A stretch of DNA of 64,000 nt from Helicostylum pulchrum (taxonomy: Eukaryota; Mucoromycota; Mucoromycetes; Mucorales; Mucoraceae): assembly GCA_025677825.1 (NCBI GenBank), contig JAIXMO010000032.1, positions 124,001 to 188,000 of the forward strand, in the 5' to 3' direction. A model generated the notes under the pieces. The model worked only from the letters and a program-made list of their open reading frames with translations. It did no database searches and was not told where the DNA came from. The position numbers and the translations under genes were made by a program. Numbering within the stretch: the stretch's first letter is position 1; each line of letters starts with the position of its first letter. Below, in pieces: positions 1 through 12,814 of the stretch.

Positions 1-477
1 TTGAGAGTTCATCCACAGCATTTGTAACAAACTCGCAAGCATCAACCTTTTCTTGATCTTTAGGATCCAATTTTTCCTTTTGCATTAGTCCTTCCTTAGA
101 ATACGCCTTTGTCTTCATTTCCTTTTCAACTTGTTTAAATCGTTCCATCTGTGCTTCAATTAACTTTCTATTTTCCATTAAAGCACGTTTATCCTTGATA
201 TCGTTTGACGATAACCAAGTTTTAATTTGATCTCGAAGTCGTTGTAATTTCTTAATTTCCTTCTTTAAATCTTGTTCATACTTGTCTTTTTGATTGGCAT
301 TATTGGTATAGTGTATTTTATCAAATATCGCCTCAAAAGTTTCTACGCCTTCGCTTACTTTCTTCAATAATCTGTCAATCTCGGCTACAAGAAAAAAAAA
401 GTGTTACTTCTCAGCACACGTAAATATTTTTTTAAAAAAAAGACTTGACCCTTACATTGCAACTTTTTCATAGACAT
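1..477 (-). CDS. NOT3: CCR4-NOT complex subunit NOT3/NOT5, N-terminal part (gene runs off the left edge)
   Basis: Two exons are visible on the minus strand, 456-477 (start codon 477-475) and 1-384, joined by a 71-nt intron with a GTAAG donor. The product begins MSMKKLQSEIDR and continues with [18 protein letters not shown] and a KAYSKEGL motif. This is the highly charged N-terminal coiled coil of the NOT3/NOT5 family. In that family this region recruits the complex to ribosomes and the C-terminal NOT box docks on NOT1; the NOT box lies outside the window. CCR4-NOT is the main cytoplasmic mRNA deadenylase and acts in codon-optimality-linked decay. About 135 codons are present. Identity is very secure; the NOT3 versus NOT5 name is a convention. 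Confidence 0.93.
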
Positions 478-1610
478 TGTAGATGGGATTTCTGCTTTAA
501 AAAATAACAAGGAAAAAAAAATAAGTATGTTGCCCGTGAAAAAAAACCACCCTTTTTTCCCTCTTTTTTATAGCGCTGATTTAAAGAACTGTGGGATAAT
601 TGTATTTCCCGTAGTTAGGTTATGAGAAGCCATACAAGCTTTTAGTCTTCTTCCAAGTGACGATATAATATAATTTTCTAATACAGAGTATACACGGTAT
701 TTCAGACTATAATTATATAGGTTTCTAATACATTCTTAAAAAAAACAATCGCTAACGAGTGATGCTATCAAAATAAAACTCCCCAAAGTACGTCCAGTTA
801 AGAGAGTAGATAGCTATCCATACTTTACTGTCATTATAAAAAAAAGGCACTAAAGACTAGATGTATAATTGATATCTTTATCGGTTACCTTTTAATTATA
901 TTTATTTTATTGATGTTTTTAGCATATATACGTATTCAATTCGGTTAGTTTGTTATGTTCTACGCATCTGAAATACACCATGATTATATTAATATACACC
1001 AAAACCTTTGTCTACTATAATATAATAGACAAACCAAAACATTATGTGCAGTCTAAATAAGCATGTATGTTGACTCCCTAATTTTCCGCTCAGTTTATCC
1101 TGATTACCCGTTCTCCATATCCGCCAATCACTATAGGACTCTGTTAGAGTTCAGTAGGTAATCTAGCCAATAACGACGGGAATCTAGAGTAAACCTTGTT
1201 GGAGGTTTCTTTTCTTACAATACGAGCAGGTTACTACGGCATAGATTACAGCTGTTTTTGACTTGAAGGGTAGACTACTGCAATTTTGGCAAGAGTAGAG
1301 CTGCTTATTTAAACTATTGTAAAGAGCGATTGGTTCAAAACCAACCGTAAAAAGGCAACAAAAAAGCCAAAATAGAGTCAATGCTTAAAAAAAAAAAAAA
1401 AATCAAAAAACTCTAAATCAAAAAAGCTTTTAATTCTCTTTGATGATGTGTATCGAGAACAAACTGAGAGCAAAGCAAACTAAACTACTGTTGACGCTAA
1501 TGTACCAATTTAGATACCGAAAACGATGACATAGATTAAATTTTTTATTTTATAAACATACTATTTTTTTTTTTTCTTTTTTTTTCTTTCTTAAAAGAAC
1601 AGAATCGAAA
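478..1610. other. Intergenic spacer between NOT3 and eRF3
   Basis: A divergent spacer of about 1.1 kb, AT-rich, with several A/T runs. The stretch at 1535-1600 is T-rich and directly precedes the eRF3 start. The only coding candidate is a short minus-strand Cys-rich ORF listed separately. No tRNA or other RNA gene was recognised. Confidence 0.6.
1184..1381 (-). CDS. Doubtful small ORF with two C-x2-C pairs
   Basis: A 65-codon minus-strand ORF with a hydrophobic first third (LFWLFCCLF) followed by two pairs, SCQNC and TCSYC, spaced like a zinc ribbon. The sequence immediately upstream on that strand is a T-run ending in AAG, which could be a splice acceptor, so this might be the last exon of a small gene whose first exon I cannot place. 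No family is recognised with confidence. It may equally be chance in an AT-rich spacer. Confidence 0.25.
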   Translation of the reverse strand: MTLFWLFCCLFTVGFEPIALYNSLNKQLYSCQNCSSLPFKSKTAVIYAVVTCSYCKKRNLQQGLL

Positions 1611-3664
1611 ATGAGTCAAGACGCTACAAACTCTTTCTCCAAGTTAAACTTGAATCCTGCAGCATCAGAGTGGAAACCTAGTTTCCAAGCAAAGTCTTTT
1701 GTTCCTACTTTTGGTGCACCTGCCGCTGCTCCTGCTCCTGCTGCTCCCGTTGCTGCTGAAGCTCCTGTTGCTGCTGAAGCTCCTGTTGCTGCACCTACTC
1801 CAGTTGCTGCTCCTGGTAAGTAAAAAAATGCAATAAACACTATTTATCTAAACTTATATCAATATTTAAACTTTATAGCCAAGACAGTAACGCTTCCTGA
1901 ATCCAAGCCTGCTCGTAAATACACTTTTTTATATACATATACATATATACATTGTCGTGATCTAACAGTTTTTTTAAAAAAATAGCTGTTGCCAAAGCTG
2001 CTGAAGCTCCCAAGAAGGCAACTCCTCCTCCCAAGACATCTTCTGCATCCAAAACCAAAGCACCTACACCTAAGCCAGTTGAAGCTGAGGTTGATGATGT
2101 TGATGATGAAGTACTTGCTGACTTATACGGCAAAGAGCATATCAACGTTGTATTCATGGGTCATGTTGGTAAAGTATAATTTGAAAAAAAAAACACGAAA
2201 AAAAAAAAGATACAAAAGTGGCTTATCGTTATATATTTTTTTGAAAAAAAAAGATGCTGGTAAATCTACTATGGGTGGTAACATTCTTTATTTGACTGGT
2301 ATGGTTGATAAGCGTACATTAGAGAAGTATGAAAAGGAAGCCAAGGATGCCGGTAGAGAATCATGGTACCTTTCATGGGCATTAGATACCAACACTGAAG
2401 AGAGAGCTAAGGGTAAGACAGTTGAGACCGGTAGAGCTTACTTCGAAACCGATAAGCGTCGTTATACAATTTTGGATGCACCAGGCCATAAGAACTTTGT
2501 GCCTAGTATGATCCAAGGTGCTTCTCAAGCCGATATTGGTGTTTTGGTTATTTCTGCTCGTAAGGGTGAATTCGAAACTGGTTTCGATCGTGGAGGACAA
2601 ACTCGTGAGCATGCCATGTTAGCCAAGACCTCTGGTATTAGCAAATTAGTTGTTGCTGTTAACAAGATGGATGACCCTACTGTTAAGTGGGATAAAGAAA
2701 GATACGATGAAATCGTCTCCAAAATCTCTCCTTTCTTAAAGGCATCTGGTTATAACCCCAAGACCGATGTTCACTTTATGCCTCTTTCTGGTTTCTCTGG
2801 TGCTAACCTTAAGGATTGTGATACCAAGGTCTGTCCTTACTATACTGGTCCTTCTCTCTTGGACTACTTGGATAACTATAAGCCCAATGACAGAAAGCAC
2901 AATGCCCCTCTTATGATTCCTCTTTCCGAAAAGTACAAGGTAAATTTATATAAGTAACGAAAGAAAAAAAATAGGTGGAAAGAGTCGATATTAAATTCAT
3001 AATTGTTTTTAGGATATGGGTACTATTGTTGTTGGTAAGATTGAAGCTGGTCATATTAAGAAGGGTCAATCTGTTATTCTTATGCCCAACAAGGTAAAAA
3101 AAAATATATCTAAAAAAATCATGCAAAAAAGGTTTTAACTGACTTTTTTTTTTTCTTTTTTTTTTGTGTGTGTAGCAAACCACTGAAGTTACCACTATTT
3201 ACAACGAAGTTGGAGAGGAAATTGAAAACGCCATGTGTGGTGATAATATTAGAATGCGTTTAAAGGGTGTTGAGGAAGAAGAAGTTATGCCTGGTTTCGT
3301 TTTGTGTAGCAAGAAGAACCCTGTTACAACCACCACTGTATTTGAAGCACAACTTGCTATTCTTGATCACAAGAATATTATCTGTGCCGGTTATACTGCT
3401 GTCTTGCATCTTCACGCTGCAGCTGAAGAGATCTCTATCACTGCCCTTCTTCATTTGATTGATAAAAAGACTGGTAAGAAGACCAGAAAGCCTCCTCAAT
3501 TCGTTAAGCAAGGTCAAAAGGTTATTGCCAGAATTGAAACTGCTGGCCCTATTTGTATCGAGACTTTTGAAAAGTTACCTCAATTAGGTCGTTTCACTTT
3601 GCGTGATGAAGGAAAGACTGTTGCTATTGGTAAGGTTACCAAGGTTTTAGACCCCTCTGCTTAA
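1611..3664 (+). CDS. SUP35: Translation termination factor eRF3 (Sup35-type GTPase)
   Basis: Six exons: 1611-1815, 1879-1914, 1986-2168, 2254-2939, 3013-3093, 3176-3664, giving 559 aa. Residues about 10-25 (SKLNLNPAASEWKPSF) match the PAM2 motif that binds poly(A)-binding protein. An Ala/Pro/Val repeat linker and an acidic stretch follow. The GTPase domain starts with GHVDAGKS (139-146), then DAPGH near 215 and NKMD near 279, followed by the EF-Tu-like beta-barrel domains. eRF3 works with eRF1 at stop codons and couples GTP hydrolysis to peptide release. Unlike budding-yeast Sup35, the N-terminus has no Gln/Asn-rich prion region. The third intron ends in AAG rather than YAG. Identification is secure. 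Confidence 0.97.
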
Positions 3665-3929
3665 ATAAAATAAATAAAAATTTATGTGTATAAAATTTCC
3701 CGTCTTTTGGGAATCACAAAAAAGCTAAATTTGGACCTTGTTTCTTTTTTTGCAGTAGCACCTAAATAAGGTTAGATTTTGTACAGAACAAAAAGTTACC
3801 ACGGCACGTGCGAAGGTACTGAAAAAGTGGGGGCATTTTTTGGGATCTATTTTTTATTTTTTTAAAGGCGCGAAATATATAGAGTTATGGGGGGAAAAAG
3901 AGGGAAAATAGTGAACTGGGTAATGTTTT

Positions 3930-5488
3930 TTAAAGGGAAGCACGGTTACGAATAGCAGCTAATTTGTCAGCAATTTGTTGCAAGAAAACTTCGGTAGTAG
4001 AATAATTTTCAGCGGTCATCCTAAAAAAAAAGAAAAACACATTCATTAAAATTTAATGTACACACAAACAAAAAAAAACACTTACTTTTTGCCATAAATG
4101 ATCAAAGCTAAATCTTTGGTCATGTGGTTGTCAACTTCAATAGTTTCAATACAAGCCCTTTCCAAATCGTTACAGAATTGACGTAAATCTTGGTTATCGT
4201 CCAACTTGGCACGATGTTCAAGACCACGAGTCCAAGCAAAGATGGAAGCAATAGGGTTAGTAGAAGTCTTGTTTCCCTTTTGGTGTTCTCTGTAATGTCT
4301 AGTAACTGTACCATGAGCAGCTTCAGCCTCAACTGTCTTACCATCGGGTGTATAAAGAACTGATGTCATTAAACCAAGAGAACCATAACCTTGAGCAATA
4401 ATATCGGATTGAACATCACCATCGTAATTCTTGGTAGCCCAAACAAAGTTACCATCAGACTTAAGAGCTTGGGCAACCATATCATCGATTAAACGATGCT
4501 CATACCAGATACCAGCAGCTTCGAATTGAGCCTTATAGCTCTTTTGATAGATTTCTTCAAAGATATCCTTGAAGCGACCATCATAAGCCTTCAAAATAGT
4601 GTTCTTGGTACTCAAGTACAAGGGCATCTTACGCTCAAGAGCGACACGGAAACAAGCATGACCGAAGCCATCAATAGACTCATCAGTATTGTACATGGCT
4701 AAACCAACACCACCTGTATTCTCAAAGTTATAAACCTCGAACTTCTTAACCTCAGAACCATCAGCAGGAGTATAGATTAACTCCAACTTACCGGGACCAG
4801 GTGCGACAAAGTCAGTAGCACGATACTATTAAAAATTAGTAAAAAAAAAAGTTGATTTAAAAAAAACCCGGTTTTGCCCTTTATTATTAAACTTACTTGG
4901 TCACCGAAAGCGTGTCTACCAACAATAATAGGGTTAACCCAGCCAGGAACAAGCTTAGGAAGTGTCTTGATAATAATAGGTTCACGGAAAACAGTACCGT
5001 TCAAAATATTACGAATAGTACCATTAGGAGACTTCCACATCTTCTTGAGTTTGAATTCTAAACAAGAAAAATGATTAATTTTTTGCTTGTTATATTTTTT
5101 TTTATGGGGGAGAAAATATATATAATTCGGCTATATTATATTTCCTCTTTCCCCCAAGATTAATCTTTACCTTCAACACGAGCTTCATCAGGAGTAATAG
5201 TAGCACACTTAATACCGACGTTGTACTTCTTGATAGCCTCGGCAGCGTCAATGGTAACTTGATCATCAGTCTAAATTGAAGGAACCAGTATTAGTATTTA
5301 TGCTTAATACATATATATATAGTACACATTACAGCATCACGGTTTTCAACACTAAGATCATAGTACTTGATGTCAAGTTCCATGTAAGGCAAAATAAGCT
5401 TTTCCTTAATGAACTGCCAGATAATTCTGGTCATTTCATCACCATCAAGATCAACAACAGGGTTCTTTACTATAATCTTACCGGGCAT
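3930..5488 (-). CDS. IDP1: NADP-dependent isocitrate dehydrogenase
   Basis: Five exons: 5333-5488, 5171-5270, 4897-5057, 4086-4825, 3930-4020, giving 415 aa, the usual length of the homodimeric eukaryotic family. The protein starts [21 protein letters not shown], contains the substrate-binding stretch KSPNGTIRN, and ends with [16 protein letters not shown] and the [13 protein letters not shown] block that carries NADP-specificity and dimer contacts. It decarboxylates isocitrate to 2-oxoglutarate and makes NADPH. No mitochondrial presequence is visible, so a cytosolic form is inferred. The C-terminus ASL is not a standard peroxisomal signal. The gene is convergent with eRF3 across about 265 bp. 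Confidence 0.95.
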
Positions 5489-6677
5489 TTTGTAATATAA
5501 TATATATTTTTTTAAAAAAAAAGTTAAGGAAGAAAAAGAAAGAGAGAAACCAAGAAGGGAAACATTTTTATGTTTAATTATTGTGTGCGTATGTGCGTGT
5601 GTGTGTGTGTGTGTTGGGCACTGATATCAAACTCAGTCAGCTGAAGAATAGAATAAGGTTAAATGGTATACAAAAAAGAAACTATGACAAATTGATATTA
5701 CACCAAGTTCACAGGGTCATGCAAAATAAAAAGAAAGAAATCACCCCGCATTTAATGACGGAATTGGCCGGAGATCTTAATTGACTTTCCGATTTATCCA
5801 TTAAGGATTGCCCCACAAAAAGGGTATTGGTAATATGGCTATATAAATAAGCGTTATATATACTTGTTCGCAAGAGAGAAAGAGAGAAAAAGATATATAG
5901 ATGTGTGTACATCTATACGCTAATATAAATCAGTTAAATTAAATATTTTACTATTATTTTAACATGTGATAAAAGCGTATCGCTTGTAGTGTACGTCTCA
6001 TATAGTTTTTTTACTATTCTATCTTTCAAGCAACCCAACAAAAAGGAGATTGATAATCTAAATAGGGATTACACAAAACCTTTTTTTTTTTTGAATAAAC
6101 GCTTTTTCTTTTTTTAAAAAACAAGGTAGAAAATGCCCTATCAAAACTGCCAAAATATAAAGAAAATAGATATTATGCAAGTGACGTGATTCAGTGTACA
6201 TGTGTTGTTATGAATATGGGTACATCTCAAGTATCACAAATAGATAAACAAACAGTTTGTTACCCGTATTAGTTACCATCATACAAACAGAAAAAAAAAT
6301 GGAAAAATGTAGGTAATGGGTCTCTGTGTATATAGTTTCATATAATCAAATCACCCCGTTCTTTTTCTTTTTGTGTGTAGTATTGTTTTTTTTCAAGTAT
6401 GTTAACATAGCCTGTACATCATCATACGCCATGATAAATATTTTGTACAACGTCCTTGTTTAAACAAGTTTTGTTATTGTCTGTGCTTGATGTCATGTAA
6501 TGAGTAAAACACAAGCATTTTTTATTTTATTTTATCGTGAGAGTAAATAAAAAAACGCATTTGTGCTACATGTATAAAAAGTCATAGGACTTTATTACAA
6601 AATATAGGAAAAATATGTACTAAAAAAAAATACTATGTTACAAAAAAAAAATATGAATAAAATAAAACCAGTAATAG
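5489..6677. other. Intergenic spacer, IDP1 promoter side
   Basis: Spacer of about 1.2 kb between the IDP1 start and the BEM1 stop, both on the minus strand, so it should hold the IDP1 promoter and the BEM1 3' end. It contains a TG/CG-type dinucleotide run at 5582-5614 and many A/T homopolymers. No gene is seen. Confidence 0.6.
5582..5614. repeat. (GT)n microsatellite
   Basis: A run of GT dinucleotides with two GC interruptions, roughly 95-125 bp upstream of the IDP1 start codon. It is a simple-sequence repeat in a probable promoter. Confidence 0.8.
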
Positions 6678-8234
6678 TTATTCAAGTGCAGTGACAGTTA
6701 ATTTTCCTCTTTGAATAGCCTGAACAAAAGCTTCTTCCATATCTAATTCACCTTCCAGAGGTTCATTTTGACCAGACGCTTCACTCTTGTACTCCAAGGT
6801 AACCGGTAACCCAACCCGTTCCAAAACTTTAGATTTCAAGTAATCTAACGAACAATCAGCCGGTACCTTCATTGCAAACATATCATCCTTATGAATGATT
6901 TTAATCTTGATCTGTTGTAACGAAGGTGCATTGGCGGAAGAAGGTAAAGTACTAGCCGTTGATTGTCTCAACATGGCATTCTCGGTACGTGGATCATAAT
7001 CCAATTCAATATCTCCTTCATGAATACCGAATAATTGCCTCTGTACAAGTTCCGATTGAGATAAGTACACTGGAAGCTTTAAAAGGTCTTTACAGTATTG
7101 ATCTAAATCAGTTTGTCTTTCGCTGGTAATATCTTCATTGATTTCTTCTAAAGGTCCTGGCATATAAGGTAATATCCTTTCATTTTCGTTCTTGCCAGCT
7201 TCTATTGGGAATGTTTCTAATAAATTGATTTGAAAGTCATAAAAGTCTAATTATAATTGTTAATAAAACAGTGTACATGTATATGTATATATATAAGCAT
7301 ACCTTCGTATAATCGGTACAGGATACGATGGGTTCCTTTACTAACACGAGCATAGATCACAAACCAGTACTGATCAACCTCTAATATGAAAGAGTCTATA
7401 GACACAAAAGTAACCAAATCATCTGCCATTACAGACTCAGTTGAAGAATCAGATAACCTGGTCTGAGATTTCTTTTCAATGACACCTAATGGGATACTGG
7501 AGGCTTCATAACTTTGGGTCATCTTTTTCCAATCTTCTACACCAGGTACATGATTGGTATGATCTTGAACGTCCTGAATTAATTCGCCTGTTAACGCATC
7601 TCTCACTTGAATAAAGGAAACGGGGATCAATCCAGGTCCACCTAACCTACCAATTGGCTTAGCTACAAACCATTCATGATTTGATTGGGCAATGACCACA
7701 ATTGCTTCTCCGGCTTGTGCTTCTAATTCATCAGGTCTTTCGGCTTTAAAATCGTACATGACAATACCATATACTTGGTGATGTTTCTTTTTACCTTTAA
7801 AAATTTGTTGTTACTATAAAAAATATATATATATATGTTTTTTTATTTTTACCTTGACTAGACATATCTGAAAATCCAGAATCTAATTCAGAAGTTAAAG
7901 TAGAAGAAGTAGAAGAAGAAGTGGGTCTATTGACAGGTAAACTACGTTCAGTTTTATCAATCACTTGAAAATGAGAGACGGGTACAATTCCTTTTAATTG
8001 CGAAGCAGGATTACAAGCCTCAAACCATTCTAAATCATTTTCTCTTCCAGTGACATGAAAGAAATCTCCCTTTTTAAAAGTTATTTCATGTGGTGCTTTA
8101 GCTTGGTAATCGTAAAGAGCTTTTATAATTTTCTTTGGTAAGTCAAGTGTTACTTGTGCAATAGGTGTTGAAATCTTTGGTTTGGTTAACCGACGTAGAC
8201 TTTTAGAAGCCCTTTCTTTTGTTGAATGAAACAT
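6678..8234 (-). CDS. BEM1: Cell-polarity scaffold Bem1/Scd2 (SH3-SH3-PX-PB1)
   Basis: Three exons: 7853-8234, 7303-7794, 6678-7246, giving 480 aa. SH3-1 (ALYDYQAKAPHEITFKKGD, near residues 40-95) and SH3-2 (MYDFKAERPDELEAQAGE, near 140-195) are followed by a PX domain (VDQYWFVIYARVSKGTHRILYRLYEDF) and a C-terminal PB1 domain (IKIKIIHKDDMFAMKVP to the end). This domain order is diagnostic of Bem1/Scd2, which links the Cdc42 exchange factor Cdc24 (via PB1) to PAK kinases (via SH3) at growth sites. It is somewhat shorter than the yeast proteins (about 540-550 aa), mainly in linkers. Intron 1 ends in AAG; the reading frame demands that acceptor. Confidence 0.95.
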
Positions 8235-10838
8235 GTATAAAGAGAGAGAATTATAAAAAAAAGCTTTTTTTTAGCTGAAAAAAGAATTATTTCATTTTTG
8301 AGCCTTATATTAACCAATGAAAACTACTTGGTCTCTTTGCCGTAGATCGGTAAGGGGACCTGCTCCAACTTGTCTGAGTTGTTATGATGTATATTTTCTC
8401 AAACGGTGAAAAAAGTACATGTCCTTTACAGTCTATTTATAAGTACGTACATACACAGCAATCTAGTTATTATTATTCCGTATTATAAAGTTGCCAATAA
8501 CTATAAAAAAAAAACGTATACTCAAAAACACACGCGCTCATGTGAGCTAAGGAGAACAATAAAACGTCCCGAAAGCGACACTGTTTCAAAATAACCTCAA
8601 GGGTAACCTTTCTCCCCGTCTCTTTTAAAGAATCAAGCATTAAAAAAAGGGGGAGTGACTGCATTGACATTATGACACACGACAATCATCATATGTACAC
8701 CTTTGATTTAAATTAAGGGTGCCATTCTATCAAAAAAAAATTTCGTGGCACCTCGAGTAAACTGTTGTGAACTTTAAGAAAAGGAGATAGAGAGAGGTTA
8801 CAATGGGCCGTTTGTGTTAAATATGTAAAATCGTGTTCCCTTCTCTTTATGCATTCTATCTATTATAATTAAAAGCCGCTTTCCTAATATGCTCTCATTT
8901 TTATTTCTCATTTTTATTGGTAGTTTTGGAGACTTTTTCATTTTATTTATTTATTAGAGTTTTTCATTTTTATTAAGTATAAAAAATATTGGATACACAT
9001 TGGCCTTTCCAAAGAAAGTTTCCAAGGGTAACCACGAGGAGGTTTGTATCTATGTACCCTCACCTACAAAAAGAGAAAGACTCGCATCACCTTCCCCCCA
9101 ACAACTATGTTGCCCAGGTTTCAGTAATGGGAGTCAGTCCCTGCTGTTAGTATGTGCATGAGAAGAAAGAAATAAACAAAAAAACTGCCTTTTTATACTA
9201 AAAAAATCAAACTTAAAGTCATGCTTGAAAGACAATCAATTTGGCTTTTACTTTTTGCAGTCAATGTTTTCAATCAGTATGGCCAGTCTCGGTGGCTGTG
9301 CTGACAAGCAAACATCCCTTTTTTAGGTAAAAGTATCACGCAATAAAGGCATCATCCTCTTTGATAATGCTTGCTTTGGCTTCATATGTATCAGCTAAAT
9401 AAAAGACACCTGTCAAAGGAAAGCACACTTTTTTGTTTTCGAGCAACTATTCCTGACAGTGCTCAATAAAGTCAAGAGGTCCAAGACGTGCTCTGTATGC
9501 CCTTTCATTCTATAATTAAAAAAAAATGACGGTCATCGTTATCAACAATAAAAAAACAACAATATTAAACAACATCCTACTTCTATCTTTTATTAGTTTT
9601 AAGGCATAAGTGTTCTTTTGAAGTAAAGCGTTCATTGTACAGAATACACAAGAAAATGGAAAACGCAGAACAAATAATTATGCCATGTCATCGTCTAAAA
9701 CTGCGTCATATCAGCGTTATATTTGTTTTTTAAACTATCTAATAAAAAGTCTGAATCAAACGCCAAAAGCTACAAGATACCGAAAGCGCTTAAGCTAAAA
9801 TAATTCAAGCGGCATACGATATTCCTGCAAAACATCTTCAGAATCGTTTTATAGTATATGTATAAGTGACAACTCAATAATATACTATACTTTAACTTAT
9901 GGTATTTATACTTATTAATAAAATGTATAACTCCTCTTATTATACTGATGGTATTTAGGTCTCTTGGTGGTGCTTACGGGTAAAGAGAATTACACTTTGG
10001 TCATTTTTATCTCGTCTCTCAAACGAAAACTAGAGAGATTGTGAACAACAACAAAAAAAAACCAATAGTAACCTTTTTTTTTTTGTGCCTTTAATTATGT
10101 ATTAATAAACGCCTAAAATAAACGAGGGCGTAAAAAAAAGCCTTGAATGGAATAGAAAGGACAAACTCCGCCTACAGAAAAAAAAGCTCTATTGAAAGAT
10201 AAGGATATATTTTTAATTGAATTAGCTTTGGGACCAAGTAGGAGCTAACTCTACGTCACATCCGAACAGAAGAGACGTTATAATAGGTCTAAAAATACCT
10301 TTGCCCTCGATAATTACTTGTTCAGAAAAAAGCATGAAAAAAAGAACTGCATGTAAGCACGAGTTAAATTGCTAAAATGGACATGACAATCGGAAGAGAC
10401 CAACAAACCACGTTAAACTGTCAAGTACCCCGAGCAAAACCTATACCGTACTACTATTAATAGTTCCTTTAGTCTAGATGCAATAGCAATGGTTAAAAAA
10501 GAATACCTTACGATGTGTTGCCAAACGAGTAGATTTTCATTCAGCGATTACTGTGATTGAATAAAAAATGATAAAATGAAAGTTCCCCTTTTTCTCTTTG
10601 TAGAATTATGCAGATATATGTGTATTTTTTTTAAAAAAAAAAGATATATTGTTTGACAATGTGACTGACTTTGTAAAAGAGAGTGAGAGAAATAGAGAGA
10701 GAGATTAGAGATAGGTGGGAACTACGTATTTATTTATTTTCTCCCCCTTTTTTTTTACCTCTTTATTATATACATAATTTTATTTTTTATAAAAGCTCTT
10801 CCTTTATCTAAACTGCATCACATAACCATATTACAAAG
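8235..10838. other. Long divergent intergenic spacer (2.6 kb)
   Basis: This lies between BEM1 (-) and the membrane-protein gene (+). All frames are broken by stops, and I find no tRNA, rRNA or transposon signature. It is AT-rich with many A and T runs, and the last 200 bp are pyrimidine-rich. Presumably it carries regulatory sequence for both genes. Nothing specific can be called. Confidence 0.55.
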
Positions 10839-12740
10839 ATGCATAATTTAGTGAAACAAAAAGAACAACGTAAGGGATAAATAATAAAGTTTCTTTTTTA
10901 TTTATTTATTTATTTTATTTTCCTCACTTCCTTTCCTTCTACCCACTACTACTACTACTCTCTCTCTATCTCTCTATCTCTCTTTATCTATCTCTATATA
11001 TCTCTATCTCTTTGTATACTTTTTTTTGTTACTGTCCTTTTTTTTATTGTTGTAGAACTAACTTTAAATCAATCTTGGAAAGCATACGGTGAAGAATCTC
11101 TAGAGATTACTCCCATTGATGAAGACGAAATATTGGACCAGTCAGACTTGGCGCAAAGAATAATGGATGCTGAAAAGAAATTTAGTACATCTTCCATTAC
11201 GACATCTCTCTTTGACAGTCAGTACTTTGAGCACCCAGCTCTGTATCGGGTTTTATTTATGGGTTCCATTACAGACGAAAAAAAGAAAGAACTATTTAAA
11301 AAGCTAAGTCAAGGTTTCGCTCATGTCTCGCAGCAACAAACTAGACCCGACTGCAAAAATCTTTCGTTACTAGGACAACCCATTTTACCATTTAAAGAAA
11401 TTAAGCATAATATAGTGTTGCTTAGTGATGACGACGATCCCAATTTAATTTCAGATTCGTTTGAAGATATTGGCGTATCCATGATTGAAGCCGATTTTAC
11501 ATGGAATTCAAACGCAGTTAATTACTCCAATGATCCAACCAACCTTTTATTACAATACGCTTGGAATCAATGCCCGAACCCAAGAGATTTACCTTCTGCC
11601 TGGATTGAAAATAAGATATCCAAAACAAAGTTTATAGGCTACATGTTTCCTGAAACAACTCCTAATGGTATCGACTTGTGCGTTTATTTCTATGACGGTT
11701 CTAAAAATGAAGAAAGAACTAAGAAGGATTTGGAATTATTATGTTTACTGCGAAAGTTGGGGATTTACGTATTACCTTTAACTACAACCCGTGACGAGTC
11801 TATGAAAGGTCATTTTGCTGACTTATTAACTCAATACAAAGTAAGGTGTTTAGACTTGGGTAACTTGGAAGTAGGCCAAGAGCCTTCATTCTTTCATCAT
11901 AAGCATAAGCAATCTACTGCTGATCGTCTCTCGAGATTACAAGGCATGGAATGTACACAGTCCAACGTACCACGCGTAGCCACCTATCAAATATTAACGG
12001 TTGACCAGTTCTGTGGAATAGAGAACAAGGCAATTTTTGAATTATTAAAGCGAACAAGAGAGCGACAAATATTACGTGATGAATTAAAGCAAGAATTTGT
12101 TCAAAAAGTATCAAGTAGTGAGGAGTCAATTCAATCCAATACAACTGATAAAGTGATACCACTACAAAAGACCAAATCATACATAAATCCATTTATTCAA
12201 GGTGCTCTGTTTTCTTTTATTGCCATGGTCGGTTTAAATTGGTTAAATAACTACTATGTTGAGCTACAGGTTCCTGCTAAATGGACTGCTTCATTCGACA
12301 TCAACTCCACGTTAGCATTTTCTTTAACCGTCAAAGACCCAACGCAACGTTTTGATTGGCCTAACCCAGACCCTCAGGTCTGGTTAAATCATGAACAACC
12401 GATACCCATTGTAAAAGACACTGAGTTGGGAAAGTATAATCTCCTGCTTGATCCTTTATTAAACACTCAAAAGTTTACCTCTGTCGTACTTTCCATAAAC
12501 CATACCAACATAGACTTTTATAATACCGAAACAAGATCAACTTATTTATTCTACAGCACTAACAAAGATGATACCTCCTCTACTGTACTTGTCAAAGAAG
12601 ACAATTCCAATGTCTTGAAAAATGTCACTTTAGAGCAAGAAGATAGAATGGATACTGGTATCATACAAAAGACATGGAAAGGCCTTGTGTTTATAAAAGA
12701 TAACATTTTCAACGTCAAGAAGATTATTTTAAGAAATTAA
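10839..12740 (+). CDS. Unrecognised single-pass membrane protein (571 aa)
   Basis: Two exons, 10839-10869 and 11056-12740, separated by a 186-nt intron rich in CT/ATCT repeats, which is long for this window. The main exon is open upstream to a clear acceptor (TTGTAG), and the small first exon (MHNLVKQKEQ) joins in frame. The N-terminal half is soluble. It alternates predicted strands and helices (YRVLFMGSITDE, IDLCVYFYDG, LGIYVLPLTT) in an order reminiscent of a P-loop GTPase, but no GxxxxGKS or NKxD is present. One hydrophobic helix lies near residues 390-410 (GALFSFIAMVGLNWL). A C-terminal part of about 160 aa with several N-x-S/T sites follows, suggesting a lumenal or extracellular beta-rich domain. 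I do not recognise the family. The gene is real by length and coding character. Confidence 0.8.
10948..11012 (+). repeat. CT/ATCT-rich simple repeat in the intron
   Basis: Runs of ACT, CTCT and ATCTCT units lie inside the single intron of the membrane-protein gene. They give a long pyrimidine tract upstream of the acceptor at 11054-11055. Confidence 0.7.
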
Positions 12741-12814
12741 AAAAAGTTTTTTTTTATTTTATATATGAAATAATATGAGTATATAATGTTATGTGTTGTT
12801 GCTGTTTTTAATAT

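Noticed and set aside
1616..1840. Minus-strand 74-aa Ala/Gly-rich ORF
   Set aside because: It is the antisense shadow of the Ala/Pro repeat in eRF3 exon 1.
3665..3760. Origin or regulatory role for the A/T run after eRF3
   Set aside because: AATAAA-like words here are simply expected for a 3' end and nothing more specific can be supported.
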